A stretch of 5,261 nt of DNA, taken from positions 1 to 5,261 of the forward strand of contig CANJOG010000173.1 of the NCBI GenBank assembly GCA_947475475.1. Direction: 5' to 3'. Origin of the DNA: Acetobacteraceae bacterium. Its GTDB lineage: Bacteria > Pseudomonadota > Alphaproteobacteria > Acetobacterales > Acetobacteraceae. Below, in pieces: positions 1-5,069 of this stretch (position 1 is the stretch's first letter; every line of letters starts with the position of its first letter). The position numbers and the translations under genes are program-made. The notes under the pieces are model-generated. The model made no database searches. It was given only the letters and a program-made list of their open reading frames with translations, and was not told where the DNA came from.

Positions 1-20
1 ACCGATCGGACTGGTTTCGA

Positions 21-53
21 AAGCTCCCCGTCGCGCAAGCGGCGGGGAGTTTT
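21..53 (+). terminator. Rho-independent terminator of an off-window plus-strand gene
   Basis: An 11-bp stem (24-34 with 39-49) closes a GCAA tetraloop (35-38, GNRA type) and is followed by TTTT at 50-53. The one imperfect pair is T31/G42: a G-U wobble in plus-strand RNA but an A-C mismatch in minus-strand RNA. The T tract also lies on the plus-strand side. Both points say it mainly ends a transcript entering from the left edge. It is 16 bp from the stop of the convergent hydrolase gene and could weakly end that transcript too. Confidence 0.85.
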
Positions 54-69
54 CATTTGTGCCGCGTGC

Positions 70-942
70 TTACAGGAAGTTCAGCAGGGCACGATTCACG
101 CCCGCCGGATTCTCCTCGCAAAGCCAGTGCCCGGAATGTTGCACCATCACCAGCCGCCCATCCTCGGCAATATCGCTGAGCATATCAGCAAGGAACGGCC
201 CGCTGACGCTCACCTCGCCGCCGATGACGAGCACCGGCATCTTCAGCTTTTTGGCGAGGTATGTCTGGTTCTCCTCGCCATCGCGCTCCATGTTCCGGTA
301 CCATTCGAACCCGGCGCGTAAGCCCCCCGGAGCCGCATAGGCACGCAGATAGGGCTCCATCGCCTCCAGCGGAAACGCCGCCGGATTGGTCACGCGGCTT
401 TCGAAGAAGAAGCGCAGATATTCACGTTCTTTCCCAGCCACGAGGAATTCCGAAATATCGCGCGCACTATGGAAATTGATGTGCCAGGCGCGCGGATGCG
501 CCCGCACCGCGGCAAACTGCTTCGTCCCCGGCACTGGCGCGTCCATGAGCACCAGCTTCTCGACTTCGTCCGGATGCACGGCGGCATAGCGATAGGCGAT
601 CATGGCGCCGACATCGTGGCCCACCACACGCAATTTCGAGAATCCGAGGCTTTTCACAATGCCGCGCAGATCCTCCATCATCGTGTGCTTGTCATACCCG
701 CCGAGCGGCTTGGCCGAATGGCCGGCGCCACGGAAATCCGGCGCGATAACGGTGAACTTTTCGGCCAGCGCCGGGATCACCTGATGCCATTCGTACCAGG
801 TCTGCGGAAAGCCGTGGATCAGCAGAACTGGGTCGCCCCTGCTTCCATCAGTGGGCCCCGCCACCACATAATGCAGCCGGTTGCCATCAATCACCGCCAC
901 TTCATGGCGCCACGGACCATCACTCGCCGCGATATCGCTCAT
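70..942 (-). CDS. Alpha/beta hydrolase, epoxide hydrolase / haloacetate dehalogenase-like
   Basis: A 290-residue cytosolic enzyme of the alpha/beta-hydrolase fold. Visible in order: the oxyanion-strand motif HGFPQTWYEW (43-52); the APDFRGAGHS segment (67-76); the nucleophile elbow GHDVGA with Asp110, the Asp typical of epoxide hydrolases and haloalkane/haloacetate dehalogenases rather than the Ser of esterases; a lid containing WHINFH and EREYLRFFF; a likely acid Glu243 in MPVLVIGGE; and the catalytic His272 in SGHWLCEENP. By family knowledge the Asp forms an ester with an epoxide or halo-acid substrate that water then cleaves. The substrate cannot be read from the sequence. The start at 942 is chosen because AGGGGAG lies 6 bases upstream; the open frame runs 28 codons further, but that stretch is Arg-rich and unlike the family. 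The gene is divergent from a SnoaL-like gene 98 bp away. Length is normal and no signal peptide is seen. Family call secure, specific activity open. Confidence 0.92.
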   Translation of the reverse strand: MSDIAASDGPWRHEVAVIDGNRLHYVVAGPTDGSRGDPVLLIHGFPQTWYEWHQVIPALAEKFTVIAPDFRGAGHSAKPLGGYDKHTMMEDLRGIVKSLGFSKLRVVGHDVGAMIAYRYAAVHPDEVEKLVLMDAPVPGTKQFAAVRAHPRAWHINFHSARDISEFLVAGKEREYLRFFFESRVTNPAAFPLEAMEPYLRAYAAPGGLRAGFEWYRNMERDGEENQTYLAKKLKMPVLVIGGEVSVSGPFLADMLSDIAEDGRLVMVQHSGHWLCEENPAGVNRALLNFL

Positions 943-1040
943 TGCTGTCTCCCCTCTTGCTGGACTGGTCTCTCGGCCGGCTCTTTCCCGGCCACGCGCC
1001 AGAGGATAGACCGGAGCGAGCAACACACAAAGGGACGGAC
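943..1040. promoter_or_regulatory. Divergent intergenic region with nested inverted repeats
   Basis: These 98 bp must hold the promoters of both divergent genes. They contain a perfect 6-bp inverted repeat, GGCCGG (975-980) and CCGGCC (988-993), with a 7-base spacer. It is nested inside a second imperfect one, GGTCTCTC (967-974) and GATAGACC (1005-1012), 7 of 8 matched. Such nested dyads could bind a dimeric regulator acting on both genes, or could simply be GC-rich chance. Ribosome binding sites sit at both edges (AGGGGAG on the minus strand, AGGGA at 1031-1035 on the plus strand). I could not assign -10/-35 boxes. Confidence 0.35.
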
Positions 1041-1493
1041 ATGCTGAGCAATCTCGATCCGGCGCGCGTCACCGACATCATCCTGATCCGCCAGATTTCT
1101 GAGCTGTATGCCAAGGCCTTCGACGAATCGAAGCCCGAAATCCTCGAGGAAATCTTCACCGAGGATGCGGTGTTCCAGTCCCCCAACTACCGCACCGAGG
1201 GACGCGCCAATATCCGCGCCCTGCCGGACTCCGTTGTGCGCAACAAGCCGTTCATCCGCTCGCGCCACTACATCCATAACCAGCGCGTGGAATTTGACGG
1301 CGACACAGCGCGGGCCACGACCTATGGCATCGCCAAGGTGCTGCGCGCGCGCGATGGCAAGACCGTGCTCGACATCATGGCCATGACCTATCACGATAGT
1401 CTGATCAAGCGTGACGGGCGCTGGCGCTTTGCCGAACGCCGCGGCACGCTGGACTGGAGCGAAGTGCGCGACGTCAGCGCACCGGAAAGCTAA
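1041..1493 (+). CDS. SnoaL-like / NTF2-fold protein (nuclear transport factor 2-like)
   Basis: A 150-residue single-domain protein with the SnoaL/NTF2-like cone pattern. An N-terminal helix (residues about 8-30, IILIRQISELYAKAFDE) is followed by the FTEDAVFQSPNYRTEGRANI segment (about 38-57). Then come beta strands RHYIHNQRVEFDGDTARATTYG and a closing YHDSLIKRDGRWRFAERR, the usual family ending. Members include polyketide cyclases, dehydratases, isomerases and many orphans; nothing here identifies a substrate. The start at 1041 is chosen because AGGGA (1031-1035) lies 5 bases upstream; the frame is open back to 942, but that extension overlaps the divergent gene's start and has no family character. 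No signal peptide is seen. It diverges from an alpha/beta hydrolase, so shared control or a shared catabolic role is plausible but unproven. Downstream, a REPIN-like element separates it from the convergent CBS gene. Confidence 0.9.
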   Translation: MLSNLDPARVTDIILIRQISELYAKAFDESKPEILEEIFTEDAVFQSPNYRTEGRANIRALPDSVVRNKPFIRSRHYIHNQRVEFDGDTARATTYGIAKVLRARDGKTVLDIMAMTYHDSLIKRDGRWRFAERRGTLDWSEVRDVSAPES

Positions 1494-1505
1494 AATCCAA
1501 ATCCC

Positions 1506-1574
1506 GTAGCGTGGGCTTCAGCCCACAATCCGGTGGCACACACCGCGAGGAAGGTGGGCTGACGCCCAGCCTAC
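1506..1574. repeat. REPIN-like element: two inverted GTAG-headed REP palindromes
   Basis: Left unit 1506-1526 on the plus strand: a GTAG head, one base, then a hairpin GTGGGC-TTCA-GCCCAC. Right unit 1554-1574 on the minus strand: a GTAG head, then a hairpin TGGGC-GTCA-GCCCA, ending in C. The two 21-mers match at 18 positions and lie head-out in opposite orientation. The 27-bp spacer holds a third small hairpin, CGGTG-GCACA-CACCG (1531-1545). A GTAG tetranucleotide followed by an imperfect palindrome is the known layout of REPs mobilised by RAYT (TnpA-REP, Y1) transposases, and two inverted units make a REPIN/BIME. It lies between convergent genes, where such elements often occur, and may help end both transcripts. 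No RAYT gene is in the window. Confidence 0.75.
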
Positions 1575-1592
1575 GCGGGTGCTGCACGTGTG

Positions 1593-2033
1593 TTACGGCG
1601 CGCCGATGACCATGCCGGTCGAAGGCTCCACCCACACGAGTTGGTCCTTCACATCCTTCACGCCAGCCGTATTGCGCGCAGCCACGCACAGCGCCTCGCG
1701 CTCGCGTTCGTCATAGATCACGCCTTGCAGATCGACGACTCCGTCCTTCACCGTCAGGCCGAGGCCGACGCGTGGCGCCCAGCCCTGGCGGTCCAGTTCG
1801 GCGAGCAGACGGTCGCGGATCGCGGCATCATCGCCCGCCACCACCGGCGCCGGCGCATCCAGCGTACGGGCCAGCACGCGCAGCAGGTCGGAGCGGCTGA
1901 CGATGCCCACCAGCGTCTCGCCACTGACCACCGGCACACGCTTGATGTGCTTCTTTTCCATCAGCTGCACGACCTGTTCGAGCGTGGTGGTCTCTTCCAC
2001 CGTCGCGACGTCGCGCGTCATCAGATCGTCCAC
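1593..2033 (-). CDS. C-terminal fragment of the frameshifted CBS protein (CBS domain 2 + BON)
   Basis: The first available start in this frame is GTG at 2033, with no Shine-Dalgarno sequence before it, so independent translation is doubtful. The GTG is really an internal Val codon of the ancestral gene. The 146 residues hold a second CBS motif (DDLMTRDVATVEETTTLEQV, then IKRVPVV and GIVSRSDLLRVLA). A BON domain follows (about fragment residues 68-136: AIRDRLLAELDRQGW, GVVDLQGVIYDERER, AGVKDVKDQLVWV). The TAA stop is 19 bp from the REPIN edge. Confidence 0.6.
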   Translation of the reverse strand: MDDLMTRDVATVEETTTLEQVVQLMEKKHIKRVPVVSGETLVGIVSRSDLLRVLARTLDAPAPVVAGDDAAIRDRLLAELDRQGWAPRVGLGLTVKDGVVDLQGVIYDEREREALCVAARNTAGVKDVKDQLVWVEPSTGMVIGAP

Positions 2034-2299
2034 GCTGCGGCTATGCGTCTTGACGTAGTCGGTGGCCTGGCGGCCCGGGCCGCCAGGAATTGCAGCCAGC
2101 CGGCGCGGGGCTTTTCAGTGCCGAGTTCGAAGCGGCGTAGCAGATCGCCCTCGGTGAGAATGCCGGCTAGCACGCCGGTCTCCGTGACCACAGGCACGCC
2201 GGAAAAACCATGCGCCAGCAGGATGCGGATCGCATCGGCGACGCTGGTGCCCGCCCGGATGGACATCACATTCCTGGTCATGACGTCAGAGACTTGCAT
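2021..2299 (-). CDS. N-terminal fragment of the frameshifted CBS protein (CBS domain 1)
   Basis: As the sequence stands, ribosomes starting at the strong Shine-Dalgarno site would make this 92-residue product. Residues 1-73 are a complete first CBS motif (SDVMTRNVMSIRAGTSVADA, then GFSGVPVV and GILTEGDLLRRFELGTE). Residues 74-92 are out-of-frame sequence. CBS motifs work in pairs, so a single motif would have to dimerise to form a nucleotide site. An upstream in-frame ATG at 2386 is rejected because it overlaps the FNR box and has no ribosome binding site. Confidence 0.6.
   Translation of the reverse strand: MQVSDVMTRNVMSIRAGTSVADAIRILLAHGFSGVPVVTETGVLAGILTEGDLLRRFELGTEKPRAGWLQFLAARAARPPTTSRRIAAAWTI
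2066..2087. repeat. Perfect 22-bp palindrome at the frameshift site
   Basis: Each arm reads CCTGGCGGCCC followed by its exact reverse complement, with no loop and 18 of 22 bases G or C. It lies inside the coding region, just where the reading frame of the CBS gene must change. It is not placed like a terminator or operator. A hairpin of this strength is prone to deletion, template switching and sequencing compression. Confidence 0.9.
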
Positions 2300-2304
2300 T
2301 TCTT

Positions 2305-2310
2305 CCTCCT
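2305..2310 (-). promoter_or_regulatory. Ribosome binding site of the CBS-BON gene
   Basis: On the minus strand a full AGGAGG lies 5 bases before ATG at 2299. It fixes the start at MQVSDVMT rather than at the upstream in-frame ATG at 2386. Confidence 0.85.
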
Positions 2311-2385
2311 GCCCGATTTCCTTGCCCAACGGAAACAGGTCCCGGGCAGGTATCCAACTCTGCACCGGATCGGCGGGTTGCGCCA

Positions 2386-2399
2386 TTGATCCGGATCAA
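2386..2399 (-). promoter_or_regulatory. FNR/ANR/FixK-type operator upstream of the CBS-BON gene
   Basis: The site reads TTGATCCGGATCAA, a perfect 14-bp palindrome and an exact match to the TTGAT-N4-ATCAA consensus of the CRP/FNR-family oxygen regulators (FNR, ANR, FixK). Its centre is about 93 bp upstream of the CBS start codon at 2299. If it activates at the usual -41.5 position, transcription would start near 2351 with a leader of about 50 bases. I see no clean -10 box; TGGATA (minus strand, 2351-2356) is a weak candidate. It begins 10 bp past the serS stop, so it serves the CBS gene and not serS. Confidence 0.7.
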
Positions 2400-2409
2400 G
2401 CCAACCTGT

Positions 2410-3681
2410 TCAGGCAGCCAGGATTTCCTGCCCGCCAAAATACGGCAGCAGCACCGACGGCAGCCTGATCGAGCCATCCGCCTGCTGGTGGTTCTCCATC
2501 ACTGCGATCATGGCCCGGCCAACCGCAATGCCCGAGCCGTTCAGCGTATGGACAAACCCCAGCGTCTTGCCATCGGCGGCGCGGAACCGCGCATTCATCC
2601 GCCGCCCCTGGAAATCGCGGCAATTCGAGCAGGAGGAAATCTCCCGCCAGGCCTGCTGGCCCGGCAGCCAGACTTCCAGATCGTAGGTCTTGGTGGCCGA
2701 AAACCCGGTATCGCCGGAGCAGAGCAGCATGCGGCGATAGGGCAGGTCCAGAGCCTCTAGCACCTGCTCGGCACAGCGCGTCATGCGCTCATGCTCGGCG
2801 GCACTGTCTTCCGGCGTGGTGATGCTGACCAGCTCAACCTTGCGGAATTGGTGCTGGCGCAACATGCCGCGCGTATCGCGCCCGGCCGCGCCCGCCTCGC
2901 TGCGGAAACAATCCGACAGCGCCGTCATGCGTATGGGCAACTGCGCCACCGGGATGATCTCACCGGCGGCAAGGTTGGTCAGCGGCACTTCGGCGGTCGG
3001 GATCAGCCATCTTCCGTCGGTGGTCTGGAACAGATCCTCGGAGAATTTCGGCAACTGGCCGGTGCCATAGGCGGTGGCGGAATTGACCAGCAGCGGCACG
3101 GCGACTTCGGTGTAGCCGTTCTTCTCGGTGTGCAGGTCGAGCATGAACTGGCCGAGAGCGCGTTCCAGCCGCGCCAGACCGCCGCGCAGCACGGTGAAGC
3201 GGCTGCCGGCAAGACGGGCGGCCCGCTCGAAATCCATCTGGCCGAGTTTTTCGCCGAGTTCGAAATGCTGGAGCGCCGGGAAGCCGAGATCGCGCTTCTC
3301 GCCCCAGTGGTGGACCACCACATTGGCGCTCTCATCGGCGCCATCCGGCACGTCCTCGGCCAGCGTATTTGGCAGCGCCTCAAGCACGGCCTTCACCACG
3401 CCATCGAGCTCGGCAGCGCGCGCCTCCAGCGACTCCATCTCGCCGCGCAGAGCGGTGGCTTCGGTTTCCAGCGCGGAGGTGTCAGCGCCAGTGCGCCGCC
3501 CCTGCCCCACTTCCTTCGACAGCGCATTCCGCCGCGCCTGCAAATCCTGCAATCGGGTCAACGCCTCGCGGCGTTCGCCATCGCGGGCGAGCAGGGCATC
3601 GGCGGCGGGTGCAACGCGACGTCGGGAAAGGGCAGCATCGAAGCCCGCGCCATCGGCGCGGACCGCACGGATATCGTGCAT
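2410..3681 (-). CDS. serS: Seryl-tRNA synthetase
   Basis: A cytosolic class II aminoacyl-tRNA synthetase that joins serine to tRNA-Ser (and to tRNA-Sec where present) using ATP. The 423 residues match the usual bacterial length. Seen in order: an N-terminal helical hairpin (about 28-103, RDGERREALTRLQDLQARRN and a second charged arm) that grips the long variable arm of the tRNA; a motif 1 region around GYTEVAVPLLVN (189-200); the serine-site TAEVPLTN (229-236); motif 2 FRSEAGAAGRDTRGMLRQHQ (259-278) with FRKVELV; and motif 3 in GSGIAVGRAMIAVMEN (382-397) with Arg389. The gene looks intact. The ATG at 3681 shares its A with the tatC TGA stop, and GGAG lies just upstream inside tatC, so translation is probably coupled. 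The open frame runs back to 4032, but that is tatC read in another frame. Confidence 0.97.
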   Translation of the reverse strand: MHDIRAVRADGAGFDAALSRRRVAPAADALLARDGERREALTRLQDLQARRNALSKEVGQGRRTGADTSALETEATALRGEMESLEARAAELDGVVKAVLEALPNTLAEDVPDGADESANVVVHHWGEKRDLGFPALQHFELGEKLGQMDFERAARLAGSRFTVLRGGLARLERALGQFMLDLHTEKNGYTEVAVPLLVNSATAYGTGQLPKFSEDLFQTTDGRWLIPTAEVPLTNLAAGEIIPVAQLPIRMTALSDCFRSEAGAAGRDTRGMLRQHQFRKVELVSITTPEDSAAEHERMTRCAEQVLEALDLPYRRMLLCSGDTGFSATKTYDLEVWLPGQQAWREISSCSNCRDFQGRRMNARFRAADGKTLGFVHTLNGSGIAVGRAMIAVMENHQQADGSIRLPSVLLPYFGGQEILAA

Positions 3682-4487
3682 CAGGACTCCACTTGCTTCG
3701 GTTCGACGTAGCGGGCCAGCAGGATCGAAATTTCGTACAGCGCGATCAGCGGCAGGGCGAGGCCCACCTGGGTGATCACATCCGGCGGCGCCAGTACGGC
3801 GGCCACCACGAACATACCAACCCAGGCATAGCGGCGGACGCGCTTCATGCCCTTCGACGTGATGATCCCCACCTTGGCCATCAGCGTGAGACCCACCGGC
3901 AACTGGAAGGAGATGCCGAAGGCGAAGATCAGCTTCATCACCAAAGCGAGATATTCGCTGACCTTGGCCTGCAATTCGATCTTCATGCCATCTTCGCCCG
4001 TTCCAGTCTGGAAACTCAGGAAGAAGGTCCAAGCGGCGGGGAACACGAAATAATAGGCGAGCGCCGCGCCGGCGACGAACAGCACCGGCGTGGCCACCAG
4101 GAAGGGCACGATCGCCTTTTTCTCGCTGCGATACAGGCCGGGCGCGATAAACATCCAGAGCTGCGTGGCGATGATCGGGAAAGCAAGGAAGGCGGCGCCG
4201 AAAAACGCGACCTTCAGATAGGTGAAAAACGCCTCATACAGCGCCGTATAGATCAGATGCGGCGGCTCGCCACGTGCAATCATGATGTCGCGCAGCGGCT
4301 GGGCGAGGAAGAGGTAGATCCGGTCGGAGAAATAATAGGTCCCGAAGAAGCAGATCAGCAGGGCGCCGGCCGAATACATCAACCGGCGGCGCAACTCGAG
4401 CAGATGCTCCATTAGGGGCATCGGCTTGTCGTTGATCGGGTCTTCGTCTTTCCCGATTTTCTCATTTGTCGTGTCAGAGGGGGCCAC
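3681..4487 (-). CDS. tatC: Twin-arginine translocase subunit TatC
   Basis: The inner-membrane core of the Tat receptor, which with TatB recognises twin-arginine signal peptides and exports folded, often cofactor-bearing proteins. It has 268 residues with the six expected membrane segments (about 37-56, 86-108, 129-149, 176-200, 219-233 and 236-257). Family signatures: PLMEHLLELRRRL in the cytoplasmic N-terminus (24-36), FPIIATQLWMFIAPGLYRSEKK (103-124), PFLVATPVLFVAGAALAYY, FAFGISFQLPV (188-198) and VLAPPDVITQ (231-240). Gln195 occupies the place of the well-studied Glu170 of E. coli TatC. The start is GTG at 4487 with only a weak GGA upstream and an in-frame TAA 10 codons before it; ATG codons at residues 23 and 26 are too close to the conserved HLLELR motif to be likely. 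It lies 33 bp after tatB and overlaps serS by one base. Confidence 0.96.
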   Translation of the reverse strand: MAPSDTTNEKIGKDEDPINDKPMPLMEHLLELRRRLMYSAGALLICFFGTYYFSDRIYLFLAQPLRDIMIARGEPPHLIYTALYEAFFTYLKVAFFGAAFLAFPIIATQLWMFIAPGLYRSEKKAIVPFLVATPVLFVAGAALAYYFVFPAAWTFFLSFQTGTGEDGMKIELQAKVSEYLALVMKLIFAFGISFQLPVGLTLMAKVGIITSKGMKRVRRYAWVGMFVVAAVLAPPDVITQVGLALPLIALYEISILLARYVEPKQVES

Positions 4488-4520
4488 TGGCGGGATTCCG
4501 GTGCGTCTATTGCGTTAACG

Positions 4521-5042
4521 TCAGGCGCTGGCTGAATCGCGCGGAATATCAGCGTAATGCGGCGGTACGAAATCCGGCCGCGGCAGCATTTTCGGCGGCT
4601 TGACGATGCCGGGCGGCACAAAAGCGGGCCGGCTCAGGTCAGCGGCCTCGGCAGCCTGCTTCTGGTCCAGCGTCTCGGTCTCGTAATTCGCGACGCCGGA
4701 GGCATCGGCATCCGGGCCAGCGCTCATCGAGCCGCCGATGGAATTGGTGCCGAGCGGATCGTCGTTCAGGGCCTTGCGGATGGAGCCATCGCCATCGACG
4801 GCTTTGGTGATCTCGCCCTTGAGGTCGAAGCTGCGCAATTCCTTGAGCGACTTGCTCATTTCCTTGAGGTCAGCGTCCTTCATCATGTCGTCGACATGAG
4901 TCTGGAACTCAGCGGCCATGCGGCGCGCCTTCTTGATCAGCTCGGTGATGCCTTTGAGGGCGACGGGAAGGTCCTTGGGTCCAATGAGGATCAAGGCAAC
5001 CACGCCAATCAAGGCAAGCTCGGACCACGCGAAATCGAACAT
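4521..5042 (-). CDS. tatB: Sec-independent protein translocase subunit TatB
   Basis: A 173-residue membrane-anchored partner of TatC. The N-terminal MFDFAWSELALIGVVALILI segment has the TatB hallmarks: Glu8 in the membrane helix (about 5-20), a Gly21-Pro22 hinge, then KDLPVALKGITELIKKARRM, an amphipathic helix lying along the membrane (about 25-50). Start MFD and Glu8, with the following GPKDLPVAL, favour TatB over TatA. The long C-terminal tail (about 95-173) is acidic and then Pro-rich, with FVPPGIVKPP and a second FVPP; such tails vary freely. AGGGT lies 4 bases before the ATG at 5042. No tatA lies in the 27 bp upstream, although tatA often precedes tatB. Confidence 0.95.
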   Translation of the reverse strand: MFDFAWSELALIGVVALILIGPKDLPVALKGITELIKKARRMAAEFQTHVDDMMKDADLKEMSKSLKELRSFDLKGEITKAVDGDGSIRKALNDDPLGTNSIGGSMSAGPDADASGVANYETETLDQKQAAEAADLSRPAFVPPGIVKPPKMLPRPDFVPPHYADIPRDSASA

Positions 5043-5069
5043 CTACCCTGCTCTGGATGGAACGGTTTG

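Larger units (their letters stand above)
1593..2299 (-). pseudogene. CBS-CBS-BON domain protein, broken by a one-base frameshift
   Basis: Two overlapping reading frames together make one ordinary CBS-CBS-BON protein. Frame one starts MQVSDVMTRNV (2299) and is convincing through ELGTEKPRAGWLQFLA (residue 73, to 2081). It then drifts into Arg/Ala-rich non-family sequence and stops at 2021. The other frame supplies GPGRQATDYVKTHSRSVDDL from 2081, the linker and second CBS domain expected next. One added base near 2076-2081 restores a 235-residue protein: CBS1 about 7-60, CBS2 about 93-145, BON about 157-225. CBS pairs bind adenine nucleotides and BON domains bind phospholipid or partner surfaces; the role here is inferred as a soluble stress or redox-linked sensor. 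The start is secure: AGGAGG (2305-2310) lies 5 bases upstream. A perfect FNR-type box lies 87 bp upstream. The break may be a real mutation, a sequencing error at the palindrome, or less likely programmed frameshifting. Confidence 0.85.

Noticed and set aside
943..1026. 28-codon N-terminal extension of the alpha/beta hydrolase
   Set aside because: The AGGGGAG site fits the start at 942, and the extension is not family-like and fills the divergent promoter region.
469..1047. 192-codon plus-strand open frame opposite the hydrolase
   Set aside because: It is antisense to a gene with a full catalytic triad and has no ribosome binding site or domain signal.
1506..1574. REP pair as a CRISPR array or IS terminal inverted repeats
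   Set aside because: There are only two units, in inverted rather than direct orientation, with no regular spacers. The 27-bp interior has no room for a transposase, and I saw no target-site duplication.
2386..2399. The palindrome after serS as a serS terminator
   Set aside because: It has no usable loop and no T tract on the minus strand, and it matches the FNR consensus exactly.
1590..2468. 292-codon plus-strand open frame opposite the CBS-BON gene
   Set aside because: The His/Arg/Ala-rich product has no domain pattern, while the opposite strand gives clear CBS and BON domains and a strong ribosome binding site.
2791..3711. 306-codon plus-strand open frame opposite serS
   Set aside because: It is a shadow of serS, whose class II synthetase motifs are complete on the minus strand.
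3682..4032. N-terminal extension of seryl-tRNA synthetase
   Set aside because: The extension is tatC in another frame. The protein has normal length from ATG 3681, which has its own Shine-Dalgarno.
3369..4415. 348-codon plus-strand open frame opposite tatC and the start of serS
   Set aside because: It is the antisense of two unmistakable genes, with composition set by their codon positions and no recognisable domain. Long antisense frames are expected in GC-rich DNA.
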